Shown here in pieces: positions 8,380 through 15,656 of a stretch of DNA of 55,925 nucleotides. Location of the stretch: NCBI RefSeq assembly GCF_006539185.1, contig NZ_BJMN01000057.1, positions 1 to 55,925 on the forward strand, written 5' to 3'. The position numbers were made by a program, and so were the translations under genes. Origin of the DNA: Streptomyces gardneri. Its GTDB lineage: Bacteria > Actinomycetota > Actinomycetes > Streptomycetales > Streptomycetaceae. The notes under the pieces were generated by a model that was not told the origin of the DNA, searched no databases, and saw only the letters and a program-made list of their open reading frames with translations. How positions within the stretch are numbered: the first letter of the stretch is position 1; the number at the start of each line of letters is the position of its first letter.

Positions 8380-8766
8380 TCAGCTCGTGACCGGGGCCGT
8401 GCGCTCCGCGTCGTAACTCTCCCGCGCCGCCTCGACCTGCGGCATGCGGCCCTCCACCAGCTCGATCAGGCCGATGAGCCGCTCCGCGATCTCGCGGCCG
8501 AGCGGGGTGAGCCGGTAATCGACGCGCGGCGGATTCGTGGGCTGCGCGTCCCGGTGGACGAGACCGTCACGCTCCAGCGCGTGGAGCGTCTGCGACAGCA
8601 TCTTCTCGCTCACGCCGTCGACCCGGCGCCGCAGCTCGTTGAAGCGGAACGTCCCGTCGTACAGGGCGCCCAGGGTCAGGCTGCCCCAGCGGCCCGTCAC
8701 GTGCTCCAGCGTGCCGCGCGAGGGACAGGCCCGCGCGAAGACGTCGTAGGCGAGGTCGTCAGTCAT
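8380..8766 (-). CDS. HxlR-family transcriptional regulator
   Basis: 128-residue winged-helix regulator. The ARACPSRGTLEHVTGRW start, FNELRRRVDGVSEKMLSQTLHALERDGLV recognition region and YRLTPLGREI wing are typical of HxlR proteins. A cysteine near residue 14 (RACPS) is at the position often used for redox or electrophile sensing in this family. It is divergent from a flavodoxin-like NAD(P)H oxidoreductase gene with a 122-base shared region carrying three repeats (8790-8832), the common arrangement for a local repressor controlling the neighbouring quinone/flavin reductase and itself. Effector unknown. Confidence 0.88.
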   Translation of the reverse strand: MTDDLAYDVFARACPSRGTLEHVTGRWGSLTLGALYDGTFRFNELRRRVDGVSEKMLSQTLHALERDGLVHRDAQPTNPPRVDYRLTPLGREIAERLIGLIELVEGRMPQVEAARESYDAERTAPVTS

Positions 8767-8789
8767 GCCCCCTACCGTACTCGCGCACA

Positions 8790-8832
8790 GCGCTTACCGA
8801 CAGTGCAGCGCTATCCACTTGCTTGCGCTATC
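8790..8832. promoter_or_regulatory. three phased GCGCT repeats, candidate HxlR operators
   Basis: GCGCTTAC at 8790-8797, GCGCTATC at 8808-8815 and GCGCTATC at 8825-8832 lie on the same strand at 18 and 17 base intervals, between the divergent HxlR and flavodoxin genes. The second and third copies are identical. Operator function is inferred from position. Confidence 0.5.
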
Positions 8833-8888
8833 GAAAAGTTAGTGCTCTACTTCTGGTCATACCCCGCAGACCTTTCGAGGAGCCTCTT

Positions 8889-9473
8889 GTGACCACCCCC
8901 GTCGTCTCCATCGCCTACCACTCCGGCTACGGCCACACCGCGGTCCTCGCCGAGGCCGTCCGCGCCGGTGCCGCCGACGCGGGTGCCACCGTCCACCTGA
9001 TCAACGTCGATGGGATCACCGACGCCGAGTGGGAGCTGCTCGACTCCTCCGACGCGATCGTCTTCGGCTCCCCGACCTACATGGGCACCGCGTCGGGAGC
9101 CTTCCACCAGTTCGCCGAGGCCACCTCGAAGCGCTGGTTCAGCGACGCCTGGCTGGACAAGCTCGCCGCCGGATTCACCAACTCCGGCTCCAAGAGCGGT
9201 GACAAGCTGCACACCCTGCAGTTCTTCCAGACCCTGGCCGGCCAGCACGGCATGACCTGGGTCAACCTCGGCCTGAAGCCCGGCTGGAACAGCAGCGAGG
9301 CCTCCGAGAACGACCTCAACCGTCTCGGCTTCTTCTCCGGCGCCGGCGCCCAGACCCACACCGACCTGGGCCCCGACGGCGTCCACAAGGCGGATGTCGC
9401 CACCGCCGAGCACCTCGGCCACCGCGTCGCCGTGACCGCGCGCACCTTCGCGGCCGGCAAGCTCGCCGCCTGA
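8889..9473 (+). CDS. flavodoxin-fold NAD(P)H:quinone/FMN oxidoreductase
   Basis: 194 residues with a flavodoxin-like fold. VVSIAYHSGYGHTAVLAEAV is the phosphate-binding P-loop for FMN, and IVFGSPTYMGTASGAFHQF is the second FMN-contact loop of WrbA/flavodoxin-type proteins. Likely substrate quinones or free flavin; which one cannot be told. GTG at 8889 has GAGGAG about seven bases upstream, so the longer reading frame beginning at 8823 is not used. Divergent from the HxlR regulator, which probably represses it. Ends at a strong bidirectional terminator. Confidence 0.88.
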   Translation: MTTPVVSIAYHSGYGHTAVLAEAVRAGAADAGATVHLINVDGITDAEWELLDSSDAIVFGSPTYMGTASGAFHQFAEATSKRWFSDAWLDKLAAGFTNSGSKSGDKLHTLQFFQTLAGQHGMTWVNLGLKPGWNSSEASENDLNRLGFFSGAGAQTHTDLGPDGVHKADVATAEHLGHRVAVTARTFAAGKLAA

Positions 9474-9525
9474 TCGCTGGTCCCGCGCTGAACCGAGCGG
9501 ATTCCGCGCTGATCCCGCGCAACGG

Positions 9526-9562
9526 AAAGGGCCCCGTCACCGGAGTGGTGACGGGGCCCTTT
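9526..9562. terminator. bidirectional terminator between convergent genes
   Basis: A perfect 16-bp stem (9526-9541 with 9547-9562) and a five-base GGAGT loop. The stem begins with AAA and ends in TTT, so it reads as a terminator on both strands, for the flavodoxin gene and for the minus-strand CAP gene. Confidence 0.85.
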
Positions 9563-9579
9563 CGCGTACGGGAGCGGAC

Positions 9580-10584
9580 TCAGCGGCCGAAGTCCTGGGT
9601 CCACCAGGGGCCGCCGTCACCGAAGTGCACGCCGACGCCCAGCGTCGTGAAGTCGCAGTTCAATATGTTGGCGCGGTGGCCGTCGCTGTTCATCCACGAC
9701 TCCATCACGGCCGCCGCGTCGGCCTGGCCGCGCGCGATGTTCTCGCCGCCCAGGCCCGTGACGCCAGCCTGCTCGGCGCGCGCCCACGGGGTGTCCCCGT
9801 CCGGGTCCGTGTGGTCGAAGAAACCGCGCTGCGCCATGTCCGTGCTGAACGCCCCGGCCAGCGTCGCGAGCTGTGCGTCCGAGCGGACCGGGGTGCAGCC
9901 CACCTGGGCGCGCTCGACGTTGACCAGCCGGACGACCTCCGCCTCGGCGGCCTCGCTCCGGTCGGCCGTGGAGGGCGCGGCCGAGGTCTCGACCGGCGCC
10001 TCGGTGGTCGGATCCGGAGTGGGCCGCGGCGCGGCCGGCTTCGTCGTGGTCGCGACCGGGACCTTCGGGGTCACGGGCTTGGTGGGGGTCGCCGTCTTCG
10101 GCGGGGTCGCCTTCGGGCTCGGCTTCGCGGTCGGCTTCGCGCTGGGCTTCGCGCTCGGCTTCGCGGAGGTGGAGGGGGCGGCGGAGGGCGAGGCGGACTT
10201 GCTCGCGCTCGCGCTCGGGCGCGCGCTCGGGCTCTTGCCCGAACCGGAGCCCGCCGTGGCGCCCGTGCCACTGCCCGTGCCGCCCGACTCGCCGCCGGCC
10301 GGGGTCTGGGTCGCCCCGCCCTGCGTCGTCAGCTCCGGGGCCTGCCGGGACTGGATCTGGCGCTCGCCCGCGCCGGCGTTGCCGACGGTGAAGGTGTCCC
10401 CGCCGGGCAGCAGACCCGAGGTGACGGCCACGGCTCCCACCGCCACCGCCGCGGAGACGCCGAGGAGTCCGGTGCGCACGGGGGTGCTCCGCCACTTGCG
10501 GCGGTCACCCCGGTGTCGACGGTCCGTACCGGCCGCGTAGTCTTCTGCGGCGGGTGCGGAGCCGGAGCGACGGTGGCGTCCCAT
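9580..10584 (-). CDS. secreted or membrane-anchored CAP-domain protein
   Basis: 334 residues. A basic N-terminus is followed by a hydrophobic segment (about residues 37-60, VRTGLLGVSAAVAVGAVAVT) acting as a signal anchor. A disordered linker of about 130 residues rich in Ser/Ala/Lys/Pro/Thr (AKPSAKPSAKPTAKPSPK repeats) follows, then a C-terminal CAP/SCP domain (about 210-334) with VNVERAQVGCTPV, FFDHTDPDG, GENIARG and HRANILN. Bacterial CAP proteins are extracellular; their biochemical role is mostly unknown. The ATG at 10584 (MGRHRRSG) fits better than the upstream in-frame start, which adds 65 residues of low-quality sequence. The leader contains a palindrome and three AGCAAAG repeats. Confidence 0.87.
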   Translation of the reverse strand: MGRHRRSGSAPAAEDYAAGTDRRHRGDRRKWRSTPVRTGLLGVSAAVAVGAVAVTSGLLPGGDTFTVGNAGAGERQIQSRQAPELTTQGGATQTPAGGESGGTGSGTGATAGSGSGKSPSARPSASASKSASPSAAPSTSAKPSAKPSAKPTAKPSPKATPPKTATPTKPVTPKVPVATTTKPAAPRPTPDPTTEAPVETSAAPSTADRSEAAEAEVVRLVNVERAQVGCTPVRSDAQLATLAGAFSTDMAQRGFFDHTDPDGDTPWARAEQAGVTGLGGENIARGQADAAAVMESWMNSDGHRANILNCDFTTLGVGVHFGDGGPWWTQDFGR

Positions 10585-10604
10585 GTGCTGCCCTGCCTTC
10601 CTCT

Positions 10605-10616
10605 GCGGAGCTCCGC
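10605..10616 (-). promoter_or_regulatory. 12-bp palindrome in the CAP gene leader
   Basis: GCGGAGCTCCGC at 10605-10616 is a perfect palindrome about 20 bases upstream of the CAP-gene ATG and next to its AGGAAGG ribosome-binding region. It could be an operator or, if transcribed, a small structure affecting initiation. Confidence 0.3.
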
Positions 10617-10650
10617 CGTTCCCTGCGGATCCTTGCTGGTGTGCGACGGT

Positions 10651-10680
10651 CTTTGCTCTGCTTTGCTGATCTTTGCTGCC
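10651..10680 (-). repeat. three AGCAAAG repeats at exact 10-bp spacing
   Basis: On the plus strand CTTTGCT starts at 10651, 10661 and 10671 (AGCAAAG on the CAP-gene strand), with a related CCTTGCT at 10631. The 10-base period places all copies on one helix face, upstream of the CAP gene. Confidence 0.5.
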
Positions 10681-10795
10681 GGCTCGGTTCGGACCGACTG
10701 CCGAATGGCGCGCGCCCGAACGGGTGAGTCGCATTCCGACGGGACTGTACGCGATGAGAAGCCGGGGCGACGTGCTCATCGGGGGATTCGCCGGT

Positions 10796-10801
10796 TAGCG
10801 T
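10796..10801 (+). promoter_or_regulatory. -10 hexamer of a likely leaderless acyP promoter
   Basis: TAGCGT ends six bases before the acyP ATG at 10808, and no Shine-Dalgarno site is present. Normal -10 to start-site spacing puts transcription start on the A of the ATG. No good -35 is visible. Confidence 0.45.
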
Positions 10802-10807
10802 GCAGCC

Positions 10808-11089
10808 ATGAGTGACGACGTACGGATGACCGCCTGGGTGCGCGGCCGGGTACAGGGAGTGGGCTTCCGCTGGTTCACCAGGGCAAACGCACTGGAGATC
10901 GGTGGCCTCGTGGGCTTCGCCCTGAACCTCGACGACGGCCGGGTCCAGGTGGTGGCCGAGGGGCCGAGTGACAATTGCCACCGTCTTCTCGACTGGCTCC
11001 GCACGGGCGACACGCCCGGCCGCGTGGACGGAGTCACGGAGATATGGGGCACCCCGCGGGGCGGCTACGAGAGCTTCGCGATCCGCTGA
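10808..11089 (+). CDS. acyP: acylphosphatase
   Basis: 93-residue small cytoplasmic enzyme hydrolysing carboxyl-phosphate bonds such as acetyl phosphate or carbamoyl phosphate. The signature GRVQGVGFRWFTRANA contains the phosphate-binding loop and catalytic Arg, and GFALNLDDGRVQVVAEG carries the catalytic Asn. Length is exactly that of the family. The ATG has a -10-like TAGCGT immediately upstream, so the mRNA is probably leaderless. A stem without a T-run at 11104-11129 follows the stop. Confidence 0.95.
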   Translation: MSDDVRMTAWVRGRVQGVGFRWFTRANALEIGGLVGFALNLDDGRVQVVAEGPSDNCHRLLDWLRTGDTPGRVDGVTEIWGTPRGGYESFAIR

Positions 11090-11474
11090 CGTCCGCGACG
11101 GCGACCCCTCCTCGGTGACCGGGAGGGGTGCCGGGGGAACAGGCCGTGACGAGGGCGGGAAGGGAGAACTGCCTGGTGGTTGCCAAGAAGTGCCCGCCGT
11201 GGAAGGCTGCCCGTAAAGGATGATCGCCACGCCCCGAGGTACCGGGTCGAGAGGCGCCGCTGCCTGCCGCGCGGCCGCCGACTCCCCGGGCGCCCCTTTG
11301 AACGGGCGTGATCGTGTTGACCGTCAAACTTTTTGGTGAGACGCTGGAATCCCCGCGCACCTTAGCTGTTTGGCAGTGAGAACCGGCACGATGCACTGCC
11401 GAGCACCGCGGGTGCGAATCCCTCACGACCCACACCGCAATCGGTCGGTCACTCAGTGTGGAGGACCATCCATC
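11090..11474 (+). other. 385-base non-coding region with hairpin and structured leader
   Basis: After acyP there is an 8-bp stem (ACCCCTCC at 11104-11111 with GGAGGGGT at 11122-11129), a likely acyP terminator. A TTGACC at 11317-11322 could be a -35, but no convincing -10 lies at the right distance. A predicted three-way-junction RNA (11376-11426) and a CACAC/GTGTG pair (11431-11435, 11456-11460) occupy the stretch before the next gene. No larger gene is supported. Confidence 0.5.
11376..11426 (+). ncRNA. candidate structured RNA (three-way junction) in the leader of the 72-residue gene
   Basis: GTGAG (11376-11380) pairs with CTCAC (11422-11426) and encloses two hairpins: CGGCA/TGCCG (11384-11388 with 11397-11401) and GCACC/GGTGC (11403-11407 with 11411-11415). 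An alternative fold pairs GGCAGTG (11372-11378) with CACTGCC (11394-11400), excluding the first arrangement, which is the kind of switch seen in regulatory leaders. It matches no riboswitch class I recognise. Pairing was found by eye. Confidence 0.35.
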
Positions 11475-11693
11475 ATGGCAAAGGCGCTTCTCGGTTACGT
11501 CGGCGGCTCCGACCCGCGACTCCTCGCCGAGATGCGACGGCTTCAGCAGCGCGTCCAGGACCTGGAATCCGAGCTGGTACGGATCCAGTCCGAGAACGAC
11601 ACGCTCGCGGCTGCCGCCGCTCAGCACCAGGGAGAGTCGCTGCTCGACAGCATCGATCTCGACGTACCCCAGGCGGAGCCTGCGCTCACCTGA
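11475..11693 (+). CDS. conserved 72-residue coiled-coil protein
   Basis: 72 residues. After a short N-terminus (MAKALLGYVGGSDPRLLAEM), residues about 20-45 form a heptad-rich coiled coil (RRLQQRVQDLESELVRIQSE), followed by an acidic tail. No enzyme motif and no membrane segment. I do not recognise a function; a gene like this is commonly found just upstream of smc in Streptomyces, suggesting a scaffold or adaptor, but that is context only. ATG at 11475 is preceded by GGAGG about 13 bases upstream. It has its own leader and a good terminator at 11793-11822, so appears monocistronic rather than part of an smc operon. Confidence 0.75.
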   Translation: MAKALLGYVGGSDPRLLAEMRRLQQRVQDLESELVRIQSENDTLAAAAAQHQGESLLDSIDLDVPQAEPALT

Positions 11694-11792
11694 CAACCCA
11701 GCCCCCAGGGGCCAGGTGGGAAACACTCCGTCCGGCATCGCCGACCGCGAAACCCACGTCGGCGTAGCAGGACAAGGCACAGCTGGATATGC

Positions 11793-11822
11793 AAGGGGCG
11801 CTTCGGCGTCCCTTCTTTCTTT
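11793..11822 (+). terminator. intrinsic terminator with TTCG tetraloop
   Basis: AAGGGGCGC (11793-11801) pairs with GCGTCCCTT (11806-11814, one G-T wobble) around a TTCG loop, followed by a pyrimidine/T-rich tail. It ends the transcript of the 72-residue gene 100 bases after its stop and isolates it from smc. Confidence 0.8.
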
Positions 11823-11916
11823 CACCCGCCGTTCACCCCACGGCCCACCCCGGACCCACCCCTCCTCACCCGGTGATCTGCCCTGCACCTTCGCGAGTGA
11901 AACGCGCGAGCCCCGG

Positions 11917-11922
11917 TAGAGT
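11917..11922 (+). promoter_or_regulatory. -10 hexamer of a likely leaderless smc promoter
   Basis: TAGAGT ends seven bases before the smc GTG at 11930, with no Shine-Dalgarno sequence in the intervening CCCCGGG. Start-site spacing predicts an mRNA starting at or within a base of the start codon. Confidence 0.45.
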
Positions 11923-11929
11923 CCCCGGG

Positions 11930-14900
11930 GTGCACCTCAAGGCCCTGACCCTCCGCGGATTCAAGTCGTTCGCCTCGGCCACGACCCTGCGGTTCGAACC
12001 CGGTATCACCTGTGTCGTGGGCCCCAACGGATCGGGCAAGTCCAACGTCGTGGACGCCCTGTCCTGGGTCATGGGCGAGCAGGGCGCCAAGTCGCTGCGC
12101 GGCGGCAAGATGGAGGACGTCATCTTCGCCGGCACGACCGGGCGCCCTCCGCTCGGCCGCGCCGAGGTCTCGCTGACCATCGACAACTCCGACGGCGCGC
12201 TGCCCATCGACTACGCCGAGGTCACCATCACCCGGATCATGTTCCGGGGCGGCAGCAGCGAGTACCAGATCAACGGCGACACCTGCCGGCTGCTCGACAT
12301 CCAGGACCTGCTCTCCGACTCCGGCATCGGACGCGAGATGCACGTCATCGTCGGTCAGGGACAGCTCGACTCCGTCCTGCACGCCGATCCGATGGGCCGC
12401 CGTGCCTTCATCGAGGAGGCCTCCGGCGTCCTCAAGCACCGCAAGCGGAAAGAGAAGGCGCTGCGGAAGCTGGACGCGATGCAGGCCAATCTCGCGCGCG
12501 TGCAGGACCTCGCCGACGAACTGCGCCGCCAGCTCAAGCCCCTCGGCCGGCAGGCCGCCGTCGCCCGCCGCGCCGTCGTCATCCAGGCCGACCTCCGCGA
12601 CGCCCGCCTCCGGCTCCTCGCCGACGACCTGGACCGGCTCCAGCGGGCGCTCACCGCCGAAGTCGCCGACGAGGCGGCGCTCCTCGCCCGCAAGGAGGCC
12701 ACCGGGACCGAGCTGCGCGACGCGCTCGCCCGCGAGGCGGAGCTCGAAGCGGAGGTCCAGGCCCTTGCTCCCCGCCTCGAACGCGCCCAGCAGAGCTGGT
12801 ACGCCCTCTCCCAGCTCGCCGAACGCGTCCGCGGCACGATCTCCCTCGCCGACGCGCGCGTGAAGAGCGCCGACGACGCCCCCGCCGAGGAGCGGCGCGG
12901 CCGCGACCCCGAGGACCTGGAGCGGGAGGCCGCCCGCGTCCGCGAACAGGAGGCCGAGCTCGAAGCGGCCCTGGAGGCGGCCGAGCGCGCCCTGGAGGAC
13001 ACCGTCGCCCACCGCGCCGAGCTCGAACGCGCGCTGACCGCGGAGGAACGCCGCCTCAAGGACGCGGCCCGGGCCATCGCCGACCGGCGCGAGGGTCTCG
13101 CCCGCCTCCACGGCCAGGTGAACGCGGCCCGCTCGCGCGCCGCCGCCGCCCAGGCCGAGATCGACCGGCTGGCCGCCGCCCGCGACGAGGCGGCGGACCG
13201 GGCGGTCGCCGCCCAGGAGGAGTACGAGCAGCTCACGGCGGAGGTCGAGGACCTCGACGCCGCCGACGGCCGACACGGCGAGCGGTACGAGGAGGCCCGC
13301 CGCGAACTCGCCGAGGCGGACAGCGCGCTGAGCGCCGCCCGCGACGCGCTCGGCACCGCCGAACGGAGCCGGGCCGCGACCCGGGCCCGGCACGACACCC
13401 TCGCCCTCGGCCTGCGCCGCAAGGACGGTACGGGCGCCCTGCTCTCCGCCGGCGTCACCGGACTCCTCGGCCCGGCCGCCGAACTCCTCACCGTCGCCCC
13501 GGGATACGAGATCCCCGTGGCCGCCGCCCTCGGCGCCGCCGCCGACGCGGTCGCCGCCAGCGGACCGGCCGCCGCGGCCGAAGCCCTGCGCCTCCTCCGC
13601 AAGCAGGACGCGGGCCGCGCCTCCCTCCTCCTGACCGACGCCCCGGAGCCGCCCCCCGGTCCCGGCGCCGACGGCTGCCCGAGCGCCGCCGACCTCGTCC
13701 GCGGTCCCGCCGAACTCCTCCCCGCCGTCCGCCGTCTGCTGGCCGGAGTGGTCGTCGTCGACGACCTCGACGAGGCCGAGCGGCTGGTCAGGTCCCGGCC
13801 GGGGCTCACCGCGGTGACCGCCGAAGGGGACCTGCTCGGCGGCCACTTCGCGCACGGCGGCTCCGCCGGCGCGCCCAGCCTCCTCGAAGTCCAGGCCTCG
13901 GTGGCCGAAGCGGCCGCCGAGCTCGACGAACTGACCGTACGGTGCGCGGAGTTGACCACCGCTCAGCGCGAGGCCGACGAGCGTCGCCGGAGCGCGGGAG
14001 CGCTCGTCGAGGAGCTGGACGCGAACCGCCGGGCCGCCGAGCGGGAGAAGTCGGCCGTCGCCACGGAGCTGGGACGGCTCGCCGGGCAGGCCAGGGGAGC
14101 GGCGGGGGAGGCCGAGCGGACCGCGGCGGCCGTCGCCCGCGCCCAGGAGGCCCTGGAGAAGGCCGTCTCCGAAGCGGAGGAGCTGGCCGAACGGCTCCTC
14201 GTCGCCCAGGAGGCCACCGCTTTCGGGGACGCCGAGGACGAGCCCGACACCTCCGTCCGCGACCGGCTCTCGATTGACGGCTCCAACGCGCGCCAGACCG
14301 AGATGGAGGCGCGGCTCCAGGTCCGTACCCACGAGGAGCGGTTCAAGGGGCTCGCCGGGCGCGCCGACTCCCTCGACCGGGCCGCCCGCGCCGAACGCGA
14401 GGCACGCGCGCGTGCCGAGCAGCGCCGGACCCGGCTCCGCCACGAACGGCGCGTCGCGGGCGCGGTCGCCGCCGGGGCCCGCGGGCTCCTGGCCCATGTG
14501 GAGGTCTCGCTCGTCCGCGCCGAGCGGGAGCGGGTGGCGGCCCAGGCCGCGAGGGCCGATCGTGAACAGGGACTCACGGTGGCCCGGGCCCGCGCCCGGG
14601 ACCTCAAGGCCGAGCTGGACAAGCTGACCGACTCGGTCCACCGCGGCGAGGTGCTCGGCGCGGAGAAGCGGATGCGGATCGAGCAGCTGGAGGCCAAGGC
14701 CCTGGAGGAGTTCGGGGTGGAGGCGACCGCGCTGGTCGCCGAGTACGGCCCCGACCGGCCCGTACCCCCCTCGCCGTCCGTCGACGGCGAGGAGCACCCC
14801 GAAGAGGCCGGGACCGCCCGGCCGTTCGTCCGTTCGGAGCAGGAGAAGCGGCTCAGAACCGCCGAACGGGCGTACCACCAGCTCGGCAAGGTCAACCCGC

Positions 14901-15475
14901 TGGCCCTGGAGGAGTTCGCGGCCCTGGAGGAGCGGCACCGCTTCCTCTCCGAGCAGCTGGAGGACCTGAAGAAGACCCGGACCGACCTGCTTCAGGTCGT
15001 GAAGGAGGTCGACGTACGGGTCGAGCAGGTCTTCACGGAGGCGTACCGGGACACGGCCCGGGAGTTCGAGGGCGTCTTCTCGCGGCTCTTCCCGGGCGGC
15101 GAGGGCCGGCTGATCCTCACCGACCCGGACAACATGCTCACCACCGGCGTCGACGTCGAGGCCCGCCCGCCGGGCAAGAAGGTCAAGCGGCTCTCGCTGC
15201 TCTCCGGCGGCGAGCGGTCGCTCACCGCCGTGGCGCTGCTGGTCTCGATCTTCAAGGCCAGGCCCAGCCCGTTCTATGTGATGGACGAGGTCGAGGCGGC
15301 GCTCGACGACACCAACCTCCAGCGGCTCATCCGGATCATGGAGGAGCTCCAGGAGTCCTCGCAGCTGATCGTGATCACGCACCAGAAGCGGACGATGGAG
15401 GTCGCGGACGCGCTGTACGGCGTGTCCATGCAGGGCGACGGCGTCTCGAAGGTGATCAGCCAGCGGCTGCGCTGA
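11930..15475 (+). CDS. smc: chromosome segregation protein SMC
   Basis: 1181 residues, normal for bacterial SMC (about 1186). Homodimeric ATPase that with ScpA/ScpB compacts and aligns chromosome arms; in Streptomyces it matters during sporulation septation. Walker A GPNGSGKSN lies near residue 32. Two long coiled coils rich in Glu/Ala/Arg flank a hinge at about residues 495-640 (GLLGPAAELLTVAPGYEIPV). The C-terminal head has the ABC signature LSGGER and Walker B FYVMDEVEAALDD. GTG at 11930 (MHLKALTLRGFKSF) is the conserved SMC start; the longer reading frame from 11789 runs through the upstream terminator and is rejected. scpA and scpB are not in the window. Confidence 0.98.
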   Translation: MHLKALTLRGFKSFASATTLRFEPGITCVVGPNGSGKSNVVDALSWVMGEQGAKSLRGGKMEDVIFAGTTGRPPLGRAEVSLTIDNSDGALPIDYAEVTITRIMFRGGSSEYQINGDTCRLLDIQDLLSDSGIGREMHVIVGQGQLDSVLHADPMGRRAFIEEASGVLKHRKRKEKALRKLDAMQANLARVQDLADELRRQLKPLGRQAAVARRAVVIQADLRDARLRLLADDLDRLQRALTAEVADEAALLARKEATGTELRDALAREAELEAEVQALAPRLERAQQSWYALSQLAERVRGTISLADARVKSADDAPAEERRGRDPEDLEREAARVREQEAELEAALEAAERALEDTVAHRAELERALTAEERRLKDAARAIADRREGLARLHGQVNAARSRAAAAQAEIDRLAAARDEAADRAVAAQEEYEQLTAEVEDLDAADGRHGERYEEARRELAEADSALSAARDALGTAERSRAATRARHDTLALGLRRKDGTGALLSAGVTGLLGPAAELLTVAPGYEIPVAAALGAAADAVAASGPAAAAEALRLLRKQDAGRASLLLTDAPEPPPGPGADGCPSAADLVRGPAELLPAVRRLLAGVVVVDDLDEAERLVRSRPGLTAVTAEGDLLGGHFAHGGSAGAPSLLEVQASVAEAAAELDELTVRCAELTTAQREADERRRSAGALVEELDANRRAAEREKSAVATELGRLAGQARGAAGEAERTAAAVARAQEALEKAVSEAEELAERLLVAQEATAFGDAEDEPDTSVRDRLSIDGSNARQTEMEARLQVRTHEERFKGLAGRADSLDRAARAEREARARAEQRRTRLRHERRVAGAVAAGARGLLAHVEVSLVRAERERVAAQAARADREQGLTVARARARDLKAELDKLTDSVHRGEVLGAEKRMRIEQLEAKALEEFGVEATALVAEYGPDRPVPPSPSVDGEEHPEEAGTARPFVRSEQEKRLRTAERAYHQLGKVNPLALEEFAALEERHRFLSEQLEDLKKTRTDLLQVVKEVDVRVEQVFTEAYRDTAREFEGVFSRLFPGGEGRLILTDPDNMLTTGVDVEARPPGKKVKRLSLLSGGERSLTAVALLVSIFKARPSPFYVMDEVEAALDDTNLQRLIRIMEELQESSQLIVITHQKRTMEVADALYGVSMQGDGVSKVISQRLR

Positions 15476-15484
15476 GGTTCATCT

Positions 15485-15571
15485 CTTCAAGTCTTGAAGC
15501 GACAGTGCACCCTCACGTTCTTAAAGTCATACGACATCGACTATTGACTTCGAAACTTGAAGGCATAGTCT
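15485..15571 (+). promoter_or_regulatory. glcP promoter with two 15-bp palindromic operators
   Basis: CTTCAAGTCTTGAAG at 15485-15499 is a perfect 15-bp palindrome. A second copy, CTTCGAAACTTGAAG at 15548-15562, matches it at 12 of 15 positions. Centres are 63 bp apart, six helical turns. A promoter TTGACT (15544-15549), 16-base spacer, TAGTCT (15566-15571) straddles the second operator, so a bound repressor would block RNA polymerase and could loop to the first site. A further CTTCAC/GTGAAG pair lies at 15590-15595 and 15608-15613. The region is clearly AT-richer than its surroundings. Confidence 0.65.
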
Positions 15572-15656
15572 CTGCAACGTTGCTTTTACCTTCACGTGGT
15601 GAGCGGCGTGAAGTTGTGCGCCACTGGAAGGGCTTGCCCCCCACCCAGGAGTCCAT

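Noticed and set aside
9625..10815. 396-codon plus-strand frame antisense to the CAP gene
   Set aside because: Arg/Gly repeats mirror the CAP linker codons; not a gene.
11176..11223. A 15-codon frame (GTG start) with basic residues between acyP and the coiled-coil gene
   Set aside because: Codon use (GTT, GCT, CGT, AAA, GGA) is atypical for this genome, the ribosome-binding site is poor and there is no attenuator that would make it a leader peptide.
11404..11436. Segment GGTGCGAATCC...GACCCACAC resembling a cobalamin riboswitch or a tRNA T-arm
   Set aside because: No acceptor stem, no anticodon arm, and no other cobalamin-riboswitch elements (the conserved GCCACTG box is absent).
11822..15382. 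1186-codon minus-strand frame antisense to smc
   Set aside because: Gly/Val/Leu-rich shadow translation typical of antisense frames in GC-rich genes; no homology features and no start site context.
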